The notes: generated by a model not told the origin, from the letters alone. A stretch of 64,000 nucleotides of DNA from Manduca sexta (GCF_014839805.1 NC_051116.1:7297556-7361555), one strand, 5' to 3'; counted from the stretch's first letter, positions 11,940 to 24,925 are shown. Numbers and translations are program-made.

Positions 11940-12233
11940 AACTCTTTTATTGCTTTGAATGACGAGACGAGCTTGCCATTCGCGTGATGGTAAGCGATGC
12001 GACCGCCCATAAACAGTATCTAAACACCATCCAGCACCTTGAGTTACAAAATATTGTTTGGTATTCCATTACGCTCGCCATCCTGAGACGTGAGATGTTA
12101 AGTCTTATTATGTCCAATATACTGGCTACAATGTCCTTCAAACCGGAACACAACAGTGACTACATACTGCTGCATGGCGACAAAAATTGACATTGAGGTG
12201 GTGCTTACCCAGGTACATATGAGACACCCACCA
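11940..12233 (-). mobile_element. LINE 3'-end-like retroposon (group D)
   Basis: Same order as 7430-7729: gacgagacgagcttgccatt, ctcgccatcctgagacgtga, ccggaacacaacagtgacta, gtacatatgagac at the end. Confidence 0.75.
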
Positions 12234-12369
12234 GTAACATAGTTATACTACCAAATTCATCGCAATTTTATTAAATTTTTACTCCAAACGTTTCGAATTA
12301 TATTTTGAAATCAATAGCTCATGTAACATTTATAAAGTATTTCTAGTTGTATCGGCCTATCCCTTTGTG

Positions 12370-12790
12370 ATTTTTTTTTCTTTATTGATGCCCAAGACAG
12401 ACGAGCTTACGGCCCACCTGATGGTAAGTGATTACCGTTGTCCATGGACGTCGGCAGTACCAAGAACACAGCCAAGTTGCTGTCTACCTTGAAAAACTTT
12501 TTTTAAACTTTGATACGCTTACGCAACAGCGAAGCATAGTGAAACAAATAATGTATTTCGATAACACCTGTAAACTGTCTATGCTTAAAAATAAATAATT
12601 TGATTTGATTTGAAGAAATACGAGTCATAATGCCGAGGCATCTCTGTAAGAGGAAGTTGGTTCCAGAATGCACGAGTTCATGGTAAAAATGATGTTGGAA
12701 AACGCACAGTGATGGCAGCTAGCGTTTCCACATGATGTGAATAAACGTGGGACAATCTTATGTTGTCGTAGTAAGATGGATGTCATTTTG
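12370..12790 (-). mobile_element. LINE fragment (group E) interrupted by a second LINE tail
   Basis: 12370-12485 (cgagcttacggcccacctga) and 12615-12790 (ttggaaaacgcacagtgatg) are E-family segments in order. Between them sits a piece ending aaaataaataatttgatttg, a LINE-like tail with a (tttga) run. It reads as a nested insertion. Confidence 0.5.
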
Positions 12791-12994
12791 GTTGCTGTAG
12801 GGCGCGGATTTTTGATACCTACAGCTTGTTATAAAACTAATTTTGTTAAGTGCCGATATTATTATACGGCTTCTACCTAATTTACTAGGGGTTCCTATGA
12901 TGTATTGCCTTTAGGGAGGGTCCTTGTATGTAGTCTTATTTAGCTTCAATTGATCGAATGTTAAAAATATTTTTTAAAAGTATCTATGAAAAGT

Positions 12995-13230
12995 ATTACG
13001 GTATTGCAGTGGTGAGGTTTGGTGTTCGATCCCTGGTCAGGCAGTAATTTTGGGGTTTTCTACTCAGTATCAGCTCGGAGTCTGGAATTTGTGCTCGGAT
13101 ATGGCGATATCCTCGTGCCCTATCATATCATGGGACGGAATACACGGAAAGTCGGTGCAGCAGTTTCGCTTGCGTCTCGGTCCCTCTAGGGATAAAAGCC
13201 GAGTGTAGATTTGAAAATACGTACAGACAC
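12995..13230 (+). mobile_element. tRNA-derived SINE (group C)
   Basis: B-box-like ggtgttcgatccctggtcag at 13020, then ttctactcagtatcagctcg and tcatatcatgggacggaata. A related body starts at 63893. Confidence 0.55.
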
Positions 13231-13388
13231 AAAAGCAGCTGAACAAATATAAAATTTCAAATCGCTTGTACACATTATCTTCAATTGAAATATAATTTTC
13301 CTTAATCTAAATTTAAGTTAGTTTTATTCTAGTGAAGAAAAATGTTTGTCGATGTCGAGACAAATTTTAAAGGTGATTTGAAATTTTG

Positions 13389-13550
13389 ACATTAAAATTA
13401 AACTATTTTAATTTATTCTCGACATTTAAGAAACTTCCTTGCCTTCGTCTCTTGTAGTCCCCCGTGTGACCACGAAGGCTGCAAAGTCTTCGAAGCGGCG
13501 GGAGAAAAGATAAAATCCCATTACTTTTGAAGTCTTTCGCGTAAACAATT
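13389..13550. mobile_element. short Penelope-like remnant (inverted ends)
   Basis: The left end (gacattaaaattaaactatt) is the reversed PLE terminus. It joins a plus-oriented tail with the HHR-like module (accacgaaggctgcaaag, then cttcgaag with the GAAAC core mutated to gaagcg). The right end has a remnant of the cgcgtaaac terminal motif. Degenerate and old. Confidence 0.6.
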
Positions 13551-13764
13551 GAATTTTTTTATTTATTCAGCCACTTCTGTGGCTGACTGTACATATGTGT
13601 AAAAATATAACCATAAAATGATATGTATATGTAATACTAAAGTCCTTTTTAACCAACTGCGGTTTGAAAATAAGTTTTAAATTAGTAAGTGACCCAATTC
13701 GATATGTTACATTGTAGGACCTATTTTTAAGTCTGACAATAATTTTAGTGGTTAGGTACATTGT

Positions 13765-13985
13765 CAACTAGGGCTTCCACGCGGCTTCACTTGCCTAAAA
13801 ATTCGCATTCTAATAGGAGAGCTTTGATAACGATATACATAATAGATTATTTCTGACTCAAATACCCCTAATTGGAATAGGGTTTCTCAATTATCCGTTT
13901 GCTAAATTTCATCCAAATCCGTTTAGCTGTTTCTCTATTTATATCATCCAAAAATCTTTAGCCTTTGCACATGTAGTATTAGGGA
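13765..13985 (+). mobile_element. degenerate retroposon (group H/J)
   Basis: gcttccacgcggcttcactt start, ttcatccaaatccgtttagc in the middle and a gtagtattagg end. Decayed. Confidence 0.5.
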
Positions 13986-14489
13986 TATATTTTACAATTG
14001 AATAAATCTTTCTTTTCTCAGCTTGCGCTGGATATAATTTTTTCTGCTTTGTTTATTAACATTCTGATAATTTTATCTTCAGAGCCAAGCAGTTAGTTAC
14101 CTCAGCTTGTAATACGATCAAAAATGATTATGAATGATCAAAGAATCAAGATGATGTAATAATCACATTAAAGTTTGGACTCTATTTATATGTTCACAAG
14201 ATAGAGAATAGAGTAAAGTTTTGCAAAGCTCTAAGCTCGCTTGACTGACAGAGTGAGTGCGTGTGTGTGAGTGTGACTGTGGGATACTGTTACTGGTTAG
14301 TGTTGTCAATTAAGTTAGTCGATAGATTTTATCGATAAATTATTTTCTAAGATTTTTGGTTAAGTTTGCATGTACTATGTTTATTAAAATTTATTGTTTG
14401 GTTTAATTAATTTATATGATCCTGAAAGAGTTATTATTATGTTCTATTACAAAAATAAAAGTAATAACACATTTTTTCTTATTTTTGGT

Positions 14490-14770
14490 ACAACTAGGTG
14501 TTGCTCGTGGCCCGTGGTAAAAGCCTTTCCTCCTACAAAAGGCCCTAAAACAACGTGAGACGCCAACACTACCCATTTAATATTTCTATTATTTCTCAAG
14601 GAAGCAAGTGACCGGGATAAAAGTGATTGTGAAGTATGTGATAATCCTGAACATAGTCTACCTGTGTGTCAGATTTCATCCATTTCCGGTTTTTTTTTTG
14701 CATTTTTTTCTAACAAACATCTAAACATTGTCACAGACTTTCGCATAGTATATGTAAGAGTAAGATACTA
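14490..14770 (+). mobile_element. degenerate retroposon (group J)
   Basis: aactaggtgttgctcgtggc start, tgtgtgtcagatttcatcca in the middle and cacagactttcgcatagtat at the end, all hallmarks of the abundant 'aactaggtg(t)gcccgcggc' family. Confidence 0.5.
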
Positions 14771-14779
14771 AGATAAGAA

Positions 14780-15640
14780 CGAAGGATAAGTAAGATTAGT
14801 TACAGAAAAAAAATTAAATTTCAAATTTGAATCAATGTTAGACCTTAAGCTCGCCAGTAACTTTAAAAAATATTTCAGGATATATTATTCAGTGTCTTTA
14901 TGAATTTCGTTCAAATTGTATGTTAAGAAAAAACATCATAGAGAATTAAAAAATATATAAATGACTACTGCTAAAAGATTTTCTTTTTTTGGCGAGAATG
15001 GATAGTTCGTATGCAGTTCAGGTATCCGTCTAAATAAATTTGATTCTAAAATTGGTTGGAAAAAATCAAGGGTTATATTTGATATACATACTTTGTAATG
15101 GAGAGTCTTTATTTATAACTAGATATGCATTAAACATAGGCTGGTCATTAATTTAATCATTATTACTATTACTACTACTATTGTTTTGCATATTACAACT
15201 TATTTACAATTCAATTGCATTGTTATTTAGATTGATGTATGACAACACGGAAATATTAGATTGTGATGCGTATGCGCTATATAAATTCAAATACATTTAT
15301 TTATTACTATTTATAGAGTACCAGGGTAAAAGAAATAGATACTATTAAAAAAAATAATATATATAATTTGATTTCCTAATATAAATACTTGAACGTAGAG
15401 CAATTATAAATTATTACTAGATACAACTGGCTTATAATTAGGCTCGTAATCTTTCGAACATATGTCCAGTACTGGACACCTTATGGCTATCGTCAATAGA
15501 ATAATTATAAATCGCATGCATATTAAACATGTTCGAAAATTTCCATCGTATTCTCACATTTAAAGTACATACTTCATTATAAGTAGTTTACTATCAATCT
15601 CATCAATAATAATCTTCGTATAAGAAATATTTAAAAAGTT
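14780..15640. other. no gene seen (upstream of candidate promoter)
   Basis: Very AT-rich; includes an (act)n stretch near 15165-15180. May hold upstream regulatory sites for the candidate promoter. Confidence 0.45.
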
Positions 15641-15729
15641 ATCGATATGAAACTACATCGATACGTCGCCGCGTCTATCACTCACACAAATACGCTTACG
15701 TAGCGCGCAACGCTGTCGGAAAGCAATGA

Positions 15730-15760
15730 AAAATAAAAGTTTTGAAAGTCGGCTCAGTAG
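15730..15760 (+). promoter_or_regulatory. candidate core promoter (TATA-like plus initiator)
   Basis: An AATAAAAG TATA-like box (15732-15739) lies about 24 bp before the A of a TCAGT arthropod initiator (15754-15758). The 15650-15800 stretch is locally richer in G+C and CpG (several cgcg/acgt steps) than the AT-rich flanks, and no recognised repeat covers it. It would drive the non-coding exon that follows. This is inference from motif spacing; chance matches are possible. Confidence 0.35.
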
Positions 15761-16040
15761 AGACTACGATCGCGTCAGAACAGTCGCGTCGAACGATCAC
15801 ACGGTACGTCCCGTATTCAGCCTATAAGTAACACAGATAATAAAATTCCTAAGTGCCAGTGTTAATGTGAAACTCCTTGGCATTCGAAAATTTTGGCACA
15901 AAATCTTTTTTATTTCAACGTGCCTGTGAGGTGTTGTGAATTAAAAAAAAAATAGTGGGTTATTTATACTGTGCATTTCTGTGTCATTTTATAACACAAT
16001 TCGTGGTAGTTTTAGTTGTATGCAAAAATAACTGCGAGCG
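15756..16040 (+). other. candidate non-coding first exon (5' UTR)
   Basis: This follows the candidate initiator and ends at a plausible splice donor, gcg|gtaagg (GT at 16041-16042). No long reading frame is open through it. It is the nearest upstream candidate leader for the signal-peptide exon at 29484-29671, implying an intron of about 13.4 kb. The link between the two exons is inferred from order and strand only. Confidence 0.33.
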
Positions 16041-16692
16041 GTAAGGTATTTTAGGCATGGATGTCTACGGACCTGGATTTCGATTTTGTATGCGTGTTAA
16101 ATTACTTGTACGATGAAGATTCTTGTTTGTTTTCGTGTCGGTAACTTTGACCAATATTTTTTTTTCTTTAATTATCTGTCTTAAACGATGAGGGTTTTCA
16201 TAATTTGAATTTGGAATTTTGGTATCGTTTTTACTGCTCAAATACATTAGTAATTTAGTAAGTAAGTGAAATAAAAATGCAAATGCCGTTAATTATGTCA
16301 AGATCGATCTTTATATTTATATTCTTTTTTATCTATGCACTATCTTTAATTTATATTATCGATGTACGTAATGTCACGGATAAATGGATAATACCTATAT
16401 AGCAACGATTAGGTACTTTTGTTTCTAGGTTAAGATAAACAAGGATAATATTATGAAGCATCATTTTTAATAGTATGCTCTGAGTTTTGTTTAGTTTTTA
16501 CAGGCGTAATTTTCATTTTCCGGTCTGATTTTTAAATAATGACTTAGTGCCTAGTTTTTTGTAAATTTTCGGAAAGGAGTTTGATCAATTATTTCGAAAG
16601 TTTTTCATATTCGCTCACATGAGTCTACCTCCACTCTACCATTTATAAGGAAAAACTTTTTGATCCAAGCCTAACTTAGGAGGAAAATCTGT

Positions 16693-16789
16693 AATCGTGT
16701 ACCCGATATTTTTCAGTTTACAATCTAATACTTTTGCATTATCGTGTACCGAATATTTTCTAACTTAAAATCTAATACTTTTTGCATTA
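16693..16789 (+). repeat. two-copy tandem repeat, 48-bp unit
   Basis: Units start at 16693 and 16741, each atcgtgtacc...ctaatactttt(t)gcatt. They differ at several bases. No function visible. Confidence 0.7.
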
Positions 16790-17196
16790 CGAAACTTTTT
16801 TTATTTTTCTATTTTTTTAGATTTCATAATTTAATTTTTAAAAATAGAATGTAGTTTATGAAATAACTTCACAGTGCCAGAATCATACAGTAAAAAACAA
16901 AAAAGGCGGTAAACGTTGGGGTGATACTATCTAGGATCGTGGTGCAGACAAATATAGCTTCTGGAGACATTAAACCCTTCCGACTTCACGGAAGATCGAA
17001 CAGCAGCTGGCAAATGAGCCAGTGAGTTATCTGATGGCGCACACCAGAGGCATTGTGATACCATTTATAAAATTGATTTTTGGTATGAGTAGGTAGTACT
17101 TTCGCAATGGATCCCGGCAATGACGAATAAGAAAGGCCTTCCATATTATGTAGATAATAATACCAAAATTTGTTGAATTTCCTTTAATCATCATCC

Positions 17197-17330
17197 ATGA
17201 TGATTCATGATGTTCACTGCTGAATATAGGCCTTCCCTAAAAATTTCCAGATCGACCTATAGGAAGCGGCTTACATCCAGCGATCTCCCACGGCTTTTAT
17301 TAGGTCATCTGTCCTTATCTTTAATAATAT
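17197..17330 (-). pseudogene. LINE ORF2 C-terminal fragment (RTE-like)
   Basis: On the minus strand it reads TDDLIKAVGDRWM, stop, AASYRSIWKFLGKAYIQQ. This matches the widespread arthropod C-terminal pattern DD(I/L)...AG..W...A.DR..W..lgEAY.QQ found at the end of RTE-like non-LTR ORFs. It contains one in-frame TAA and no RT core. Confidence 0.7.
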
Positions 17331-17334
17331 TTAT

Positions 17335-18735
17335 AAGTTTTCCTCAACATCATCTGATGGGCAGGGCTTCATCTCAAAGTTCGCTCGTAATGTATACTTC
17401 AATTTCTGAAAGGCTGCTTCATTCATGCCGGAGAACGTCGGCCACAAATGATAGATGAGCTAATGTATTTCGCTTATTTTGCAGTTTCCGACATTTCTGT
17501 TTTCTATTTGTTTCTATTGGGAGCATCGCCCTTTAAAAACATTCCTCTTGGAAATTAGCGATGCGTATTCCGAACCGTTGGGTTTACGTGAAACTATTTC
17601 TATTGACATCATCTTGTTTGTCTATTAAGATGTAGACTTATTTTTTCCAGAAAGGCGTGCCCTACATTTAAAACTGTCAAGCCATTTTTATTTCTCGTCC
17701 AACGAATGTAGGTTTGTTTATTTCTTTTTGACTTTTTTATGCACATTAACGCATTAGGTTCTTTTTTTAAAATCATTTTTTTTATTTGACCTTTTTTTCC
17801 TTTTTTCATATCATTGACGATAAGTTCCTATATTAAAGTTATTTTTTTATTTAAGATGAGTATGGTAGCCTACTCACATAGTCAAAAGTCGGCTTAACAT
17901 TCCGTTACAGCTTTCTAAATTTGTTTTTCGTCAAATATTTGGCGCCAAAATCCACGTGTAATATTCGATAGTGTAAAAATAACGCGGGTTGAACGGCCTC
18001 TTTGGGCTGTCTGTATGTCGTATGTGTGAATTAAGTGTAACGGACGAATATAGACGATTGTTTTTTTATTCTGTAGAAAAAAAAAGGCTGTATGGTTTTA
18101 CTGTCGGTCTATAATTTTTTTAAATTGCGATGTTTAAATTATTTTTTTAAGCATCTTTTTAAAAAAATATTTCGAATTTAATTTTGATTTTGGCCATCAA
18201 TCATTTATAAGTCTAAAGCTAATATGATTAGCACTGTTGTAATCATATTCTGAATGGTGATCAAATTGTCAGAGTCACCACGTGCTTATAAAATTTTACA
18301 TAATTATATTCTGTTTGTTTCTATTAATTACATCAGCTACAACAAACGTAGTTGTACTTGTAATGAGTCATATTAAAATTAATAAATAATTTGTCTTTTG
18401 ATATTCTTGAATATTTTCCATATCTTTATTATATTAAATGTATTATACATTTTAATGTAGACAGCAACAGCTATTTAAATAAAAAATAAATATTGAGAAT
18501 ATCTCTTTTATGTAAAAAGTCATTTTGAATCGGTTATTGTTTCCATTTTTTTTTGTCACGAGTTTTATGTCAGTAAATGTCACTCGTGCATGTCATGTCA
18601 CGATCAGAATATGGCATTGGCCTTTTCAAGGTTTACTGACTTGCAAAACTTATGGTGAAATTGTAAAGTCAGAAAGGATTTGATTCCTGGGTCATACAAT
18701 ATTTATACGATTTCAATATACCCACTTAATAAGTG
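17335..18735. other. no gene seen
   Basis: T-rich intronic sequence. Open frames here are low-complexity (Lys/Asn-rich). Confidence 0.5.
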
Positions 18736-18737
18736 AT

Positions 18738-18865
18738 ATACATATCATCACGCCTTTTCCCTTCTTACGGGTAGGTAGAGGTTATTTCGAGAGCTATGTC
18801 AAGTCATTTAAGGGTCACATTTTCCTGGCGGATACTGAGTAGAAATATCATCAGGTGCAGATTTT
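18738..18865 (-). mobile_element. SINE group C fragment
   Basis: atcacgccttttcccttctt and tacgggtaggtagaggttat, the usual end of the C-type SINE reversed, plus ggatactgagtagaa at 18833. Confidence 0.45.
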
Positions 18866-19104
18866 GCGCGCGTATAAAAATACCTTATACTCCAACAATT
18901 TGCTTGGTTATTAAAATGCAGCGGCCATTAAACACATATACCAACACGTAGATATCGGCAACCTTGGCTTTGCGTTACATAACTATGCACTAACTACTAC
19001 ATAACTAGTGATGGTATTAACAATATATCGATGATTCATTGTTCCCAAGTGTAAGTGGAGCTTTAATATAAGTGGTTCAAGTATACTAGTTTCGAAAATA
19101 TTGC

Positions 19105-19269
19105 CAGTGTAACTACTGGACATAAGACTTCTCATGTCTCAGGATGGCGAGCGCAGTGGAATACCAAATACTTTATAATTCAAGGTGCTGTTGTTTCTAC
19201 TGTTTATAGGCGATCGTGTCGCTTACAATCTGGCGAACGGCAAGTCTCATCATTCAAAGCAATAAAAAA
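19105..19269 (+). mobile_element. LINE 3'-end-like retroposon (group D), truncated
   Basis: Body from gtgtaactactggacataag to tcattcaaagcaataaaaaa; the left third of the family is missing. A-rich end. Confidence 0.7.
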
Positions 19270-19424
19270 ACGCAGAAACTGCTGAATAATTTTTCATGAC
19301 ACTGATCAAATGCTGGGGCCGACGCAAATACACCTTTGTCCAATTGTTTACGCCAATAGAACACAATAAATATATTGTAATGACATATTCTTGATTAGAG
19401 ACAGAAGAAAAAAGTCAGTCCACA

Positions 19425-19480
19425 GTCATTTTACCCGACACGGGATTTGAACCCGGGTCTTCAGAGTGCTATTTTAAAAG
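19425..19480 (-). repeat. tRNA-like SINE head fragment
   Basis: acccgacacgggatttgaac and ccgggtcttcaga form a reversed B box with paired flanks. Too short and unpaired on the other side for a tRNA gene. Confidence 0.4.
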
Positions 19481-19484
19481 TGAT

Positions 19485-21060
19485 AGTTATTGTAGTTGAA
19501 GCAATTGTCAGTTTTATACAATACTTATAAACTTGTTTAAGAGTTAAGAGGTGTTTAAGAATTGCTTAAATACCTGTCAAAAACATCACCGGTTCCGAGT
19601 TTAAACCTTATTAAAAGGCAAGATGGCGGGTTTTGACTTACAGCTGATCGAGTGAATTTGTATTGTAACTAAGCATAGCTTTGCGAAATTTTTAGAAGTA
19701 AGACTGATAATGTTGAGTTCCTCAGCAACAAGCTTACGTCTGCGCGACGCCTTAATTCTATCTTTACTGGTCTTACCGCAATTCCTCTAGTTACCATATA
19801 GCAAAGTATTTTTCAACCATGTGACTAACAAACTTGTTTTAAAAATTACAAATTTAAATAAACTTATTTCAAAACCAGTCTTCAATGGAATTTACATATT
19901 AACATTGGACAAGATGATATGTCCGTTTTATGTGTAACCTAATGTTTATATAATTTTATTATAATCTTTGCATAATCGAATTACTTCTTTTAAAATACTG
20001 ACTTTATGCCTAAGGAACACCTTAACATGCGTCAAAAAAACGTATAGGTCATTCGAAATTCGTCAGAAATATAAAATATACTTATTGTCATTAGTCTATC
20101 GCAGTAAGACGATATTCTTCTCTCCGATTTCGAAGGCAATTAATCAAAATTTATCTCTGTTCTTCAAAAACAGGAGTTTGTTAGGAAACTCGTGCCAAAT
20201 ATTCTTGTAGGTTTACTAACAATGAAGTGAAATAACCACGGATGATTTACCGGTTATAGTTGTCTCTCTACCCCCTTTGGAAACAGATTGACAGTCCCGC
20301 CAAAACATCTATCCATTACATGCTTTTATCACAACAATTAAGGGATTATTAACTAAAAATATGTCAGCAAAAAAATGATAGTATTTAGCATAAATTACAA
20401 TGCATTATATTCATCCCATTACGCCATTATTATTGAAATGAGAAGGGTTTTTAAGAACCCCAATAATTTTTCACACCTCAACCCTTTTGTCGTGTCCCCT
20501 AATATTTGCTAAGAGGCCCTCTAATATTTCAAGGTTACGGTCCCACGGTTATCAGCTGTTACTTTAACAAAAACGTTCCCTAAGTCTATGGTTACATTTT
20601 GGATACGTGCTGAGATTGCCTTTATAATTAGGTTTGATTTTGCGCACAAGTTAGCATGGATAAAAATCGTGTAATAAAAACTAATTAAAACAAAACAGAT
20701 TTTAAGAATTTGGAATAAAGTGGGTTTTTAATAAAGATTTTTTAAATTGTGTTCAATAGCTTGCAAAAAACGTAGGTATAAATTCACCATCTTTCCTATT
20801 ATGTGTTGTAGTGCGCATTTTTAAAATTTGTCTATCAAATTCGCAATACGAAGCAAAAAGCAATCCATAATTTCGTTAACGAATTGAGTCCTAAGCATTG
20901 ACATATAGATTGACAGTTGATAATTCAAGATAATCTGTGGCTTTGAAATTTGAAAATAGAACAATGTAATCCTTTACCATAGACAAATCCACAGACATAT
21001 AAATCTCTATAGATTAATCAAAATCGATTGTAGTTTCTAGCAGAATAACAGTGTGAGTTA
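19485..21060. other. no gene seen
   Basis: Repeat-poor intron with no exon recognised. Confidence 0.45.
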
Positions 21061-21063
21061 GTT

Positions 21064-21127
21064 TATCGCTTATCAGTTATCACTATCTTAACAGTGAGAT
21101 ACGGTGTGCAATCAAAGTGTATAAAAC
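21064..21127 (+). promoter_or_regulatory. GATA-site cluster with TATA box (candidate)
   Basis: Four TATC cores lie within about 27 bp (tttatcgcttatcagttatc, actatctt), followed by TATAAAA at 21120-21126. ATCAGT also resembles insect cap sites. No exon was recognised downstream. It may be an intronic enhancer or chance in AT-rich DNA. Confidence 0.2.
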
Positions 21128-21664
21128 GGTTGTAGTTTGCATCCGTGTGTATTTGAATCAATACTTTACTCGAATTGATAGAGTAGTTGGAAGTAGAACG
21201 CTCTGCTGTGACGAATGTACGCTGTATCAAAACCCAAAGACTACATAAAATATCTTCACTCTGGAATCGGAAAGGCCTCGTTCATCATAACTTGATACAC
21301 TAAGCCTAGCTTTATTGATCATTGCGACATAAATAGAAGTTATAATTAACTGTTATAGAAAGTGATAAAACACAAGCGAAGCCGCGAGCGGTAGTTATCG
21401 CTGCGTTTTGAGGTCGCAATAGCGGGCTGTCTGTGTTTACTGAATGAACTGATGATTCAGTTCTTTCGACAATCGGGCAATGACAGTAGATGCATACAGC
21501 CTTGTATTTAGGTTCATTATATATTTTTTTTATACACTGAATATTATTTTTACAAGTAAATTATATATCGATAGTGTGATGGTATAGCAGCAGGCAAAAA
21601 AATTGAACCGCTACCGCGTGGTGGGAGATTTTTTTCTACGTAAACTAAACAATTATATCTAAAA

Positions 21665-21855
21665 TTTGCCTGCGGTTCCGTTAGGATGAAAAAGTTATTC
21701 CAGATAAATATTTTTCCGGGATAAAAACCTGTAGCACTCAGGAGTAATATAACTTCCTAGTAGTGAAAGAATTTTCAAAATCAGTTTAGTAGTTTCTGAG
21801 ATGAGCGCGATCAAACCATTGAACTCTTCAACTGTATTTATTAGTATAGAATAAT
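21665..21855 (+). mobile_element. degenerate retroposon (group H)
   Basis: cctgcggttccgttagg start, tttttccgggataaaaacct, cagtttagtagtttctgaga and an attagtataga end. Confidence 0.5.
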
Positions 21856-22305
21856 TCTCTTACAAGAAAAATTATTTCTTATATAACACACAGTTCATTT
21901 TCTATACGACTTAACAACCAATACTTCGCAATCAGACTAAGGAAGCGTATTAATCCTTCTTAATATGTATAAACATAATTCTATAACTTAATTACATAAA
22001 CAGTAGTTTGATTCATAACAGTAGTTAAAAATGAATGGGTCACAAATAAAACCAAACGCGCCCACTATGACCTCAAAATTACTATAAGTGTCTCTCGAGT
22101 TTTATTAATAAATTATGACTATGTAATATTATTTATTTATCGCTCGTAATAATGACAACCATATTATACAGAGAAGTTTGTTGTAAAGATACGTAGTGAA
22201 TTTTTTCGGGGCCACTTGCTATTGACAAGAAAATCGTTATTTGATGTTGTTACAATATTATTAAAACACTTTGATTTTATATTTATTTCAATTTATTCAC
22301 AGGTA

Positions 22306-22603
22306 TAATAATAATATCTCTGTATTATATACTGCCCCACTGCTGCATGGGCCTCCTCTACTACTGAGAGGGATTAGGCCTTAGTCCACCATGCTGGTCT
22401 AGTGCGGGTTGTTAGACTTCACACACCCTCAAAATTCCTATAGAGAACGTCTTAGGTATCTAGGTTTGCTCACGATATTTTCCTGCATCGTTAAAGCAAG
22501 CGATAATTCACAAAGATACATCATAATTTTAAAAAAAGTTAGAGGTATGTGCCTTTGGGATTTAGACCGGCGGACATTCGTCTCCGTAGTCAGTTATTCT
22601 CAG
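22306..22603 (-). mobile_element. SINE group A, near full length, diverged
   Basis: Reversed: tctgtattatatactgcccc through cctctactactgagagggat to gacattcgtctccgtagtca. The A-box end is lost. A small apparent ORF inside is repeat sequence. Confidence 0.82.
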
Positions 22604-22609
22604 GTAAAA

Positions 22610-24525
22610 TAAAATTAGACTTAATGCCTTACAATGTATCAAATTAAGATTATGTATTAATCGGACACGCGTAAAGTGACCTTCAAAAATAATCGTGGCC
22701 AATTTCCGAGGAAGAACCAAAAATGGCAGCAATTAACGAGTAACTCTGATCGAAATTTTAAAGTCGAAATATTTTAATTTAACAATTATTTTAGCAGAAA
22801 CAAAACGTAAATGGCATGATGGTTATACGACCTCGGTTATAAAATATCGTAAAAACTGCTCGTGAAATATTTAAACGTTTTCATATATGGCTGAATCACA
22901 AATAGCGGAGCCGTAATACTTTCGAAGAAAAAAACATCTGTCAACTTAAACTTTATGGTTTTCATTGAAGAGTTTTTGTATATAAGGAATTTATTTAAAG
23001 GTCATGTTTTATATAAAGATGAAGGGCATCATTGAGCTTTCCTATACGACTTTACTACTTGTGTTTTGTCATCCGCATAATTCATACATTTCGACATGTC
23101 TCTCATTATTCCTTTGTTATATTTAAAAATATCCAAAATGTATACATATATGGTTTCTCCTTTTTCTGGTATACATTTTAGGATAAATTTTCTTTACTTT
23201 GAGTTTTTCTACGTAAAATAAAGTTCCTATATAATTTGTCTTGTATATATCTAATGATTTTATGCGCTTTCAATTTCTTATATTATCTATCGTTAAAAGT
23301 GCATTTCTTAGGCACTTTAAAGGAGAAAGTACGCAATAAGCACCTGATACTAAATTATTGTCATTACCAATGAAATTGAAATTGCCAAAGGAAAAATAAC
23401 CTTTTGGACGAAGCTTTTTGTTTTCTTTTCAGACTTTATTTTTGAGCTCCATATTAAAGGATCTAGCCTACACTGACCACAGAAAATGTCCAAAACTAGC
23501 TGTATTACTAACCATTCCTTACATTCCATCAAATTCTAGCTCCCATTCAGTCTCCAATACAAAGATTGTACAACATTGTTGATCTAATCGATATTTTATC
23601 GCGTGCGTCAACGATTGTCGATACTGTGTAAATATCAAAATTTACTTTAGCACATTCATATTTGTTTATTTCCTAGCCCCTGTTTGTGTTAAAGGTGGTT
23701 AAAGTTTGCTCGTTTAAGTGTTTTTGATCATGTACACAAGATCTAAAATCCTCCATAGTGGATAACGTATGCAACTTTTCGGGATCAACCTCTGTAAATC
23801 CAGTTTCAAACAGACCGTCATAATTGTGGCAACTGGCGACTCTATCTTTAGTCAATTAATAATCTATCTATCTTGGTGTATACGAGTATATTATAAAAAA
23901 AAAACGCAACTTTAGACTGAAATATGAGATAATTATATCGTGATATGAAAAAGATTATGTTTGCTAATACTGTAGTTTGGAATACTCTAGAATCTTTCAT
24001 GGCAGCATACTCAAGGTAATTTGACGCGAAGATTGTCGTTTTCCTGCACAATTATAAACTAATAAGTGGCCTCGCTTACACTACGAACAAGTCCCAGATT
24101 TGCTTTATACCACGACTAACTCGAAAGGAGTAGACAGAGATCTACAGAAGACAGTTAAACTAATTCCCAAACAAGGATTCTTGGAATAAAAAGCCATTGG
24201 GTTTTGAACAAAATCATGCAAGAATCATGGTCGCAAACTATTTTGAAACTGTGTACAATGTTATGAATGAAAAAGTATAAGTAATAGTAGGTACTTAATA
24301 TCGTTTGTTGTGAAATATTGCCCGGTCGAAGAGGTTAGTGGACCGACTTTCGAGATAACGATGTTCAAAGATTTATTGGCATCTGCCGCTTATCTGTGTA
24401 ACAATAAATATTGAATAACATTATTTAATAAAAAACATTTATGGTTTGGCAGAAGCTGGAAAGTTGTTTTGATTTCTTATTGCTATTGTATTTCATTTTA
24501 AAATGCGAAAATTGTAAACATGTTT
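22610..24525. other. no gene seen
   Basis: Repeat-poor, AT-rich intron. Confidence 0.45.
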
Positions 24526-24529
24526 ATTA

Positions 24530-24925
24530 GAGGTAAATTCTGAAACCGCTCAATGGATTTGGATGAAATTTTATTCATAACTAGCTGACCCGACAGACGT
24601 TGTCCCGTCTTAACTATGGATTTGCAGCGCGTATTCTGTCAATCGCTGAAATTAACTTTTCTTAAATTTTCTAACTTTTCGCTCAACTTCTTTAATTTTA
24701 TCTTTCATAAGAATCTTCTCCTGACAATAACAAACATAACAACAATAAAAAAATAGTGAAATCGGTCCAGCCGCGTGATGGCGTGACCAAGGGAAATAGG
24801 GATTCATTTTTATATATATAGATTAGATCATGTCCTAGATTTAGTTCTAGGTAGCTTTTATCCCAGAAAATATAATTAGTGTCTATTCTGGGAGGTTTCC
24901 ACGCAGGCAAAGAGTAGCACCTTGT
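24530..24925. mobile_element. nested retroposons: group H split by group I
   Basis: H-type pieces (reversed) at 24530-24590 and 24840-24925 (gcttttatcccagaaaatat) are separated by 24593-24830. That insert begins ctagctgacccgacagacgt and ends tttatatatatagatta, the 'agctgacccg' family also at 52905-53192 (+). Order implies H is older. Confidence 0.55.

Noticed and set aside
14220..14285. Regulatory GA/GT-rich element
   Set aside because: Simple gtgtgtgagtgtgact low-complexity sequence, common in such genomes.
17609..17809. 66-codon lysine-rich minus ORF
   Set aside because: Low-complexity translation of a T-rich run with no splice context.
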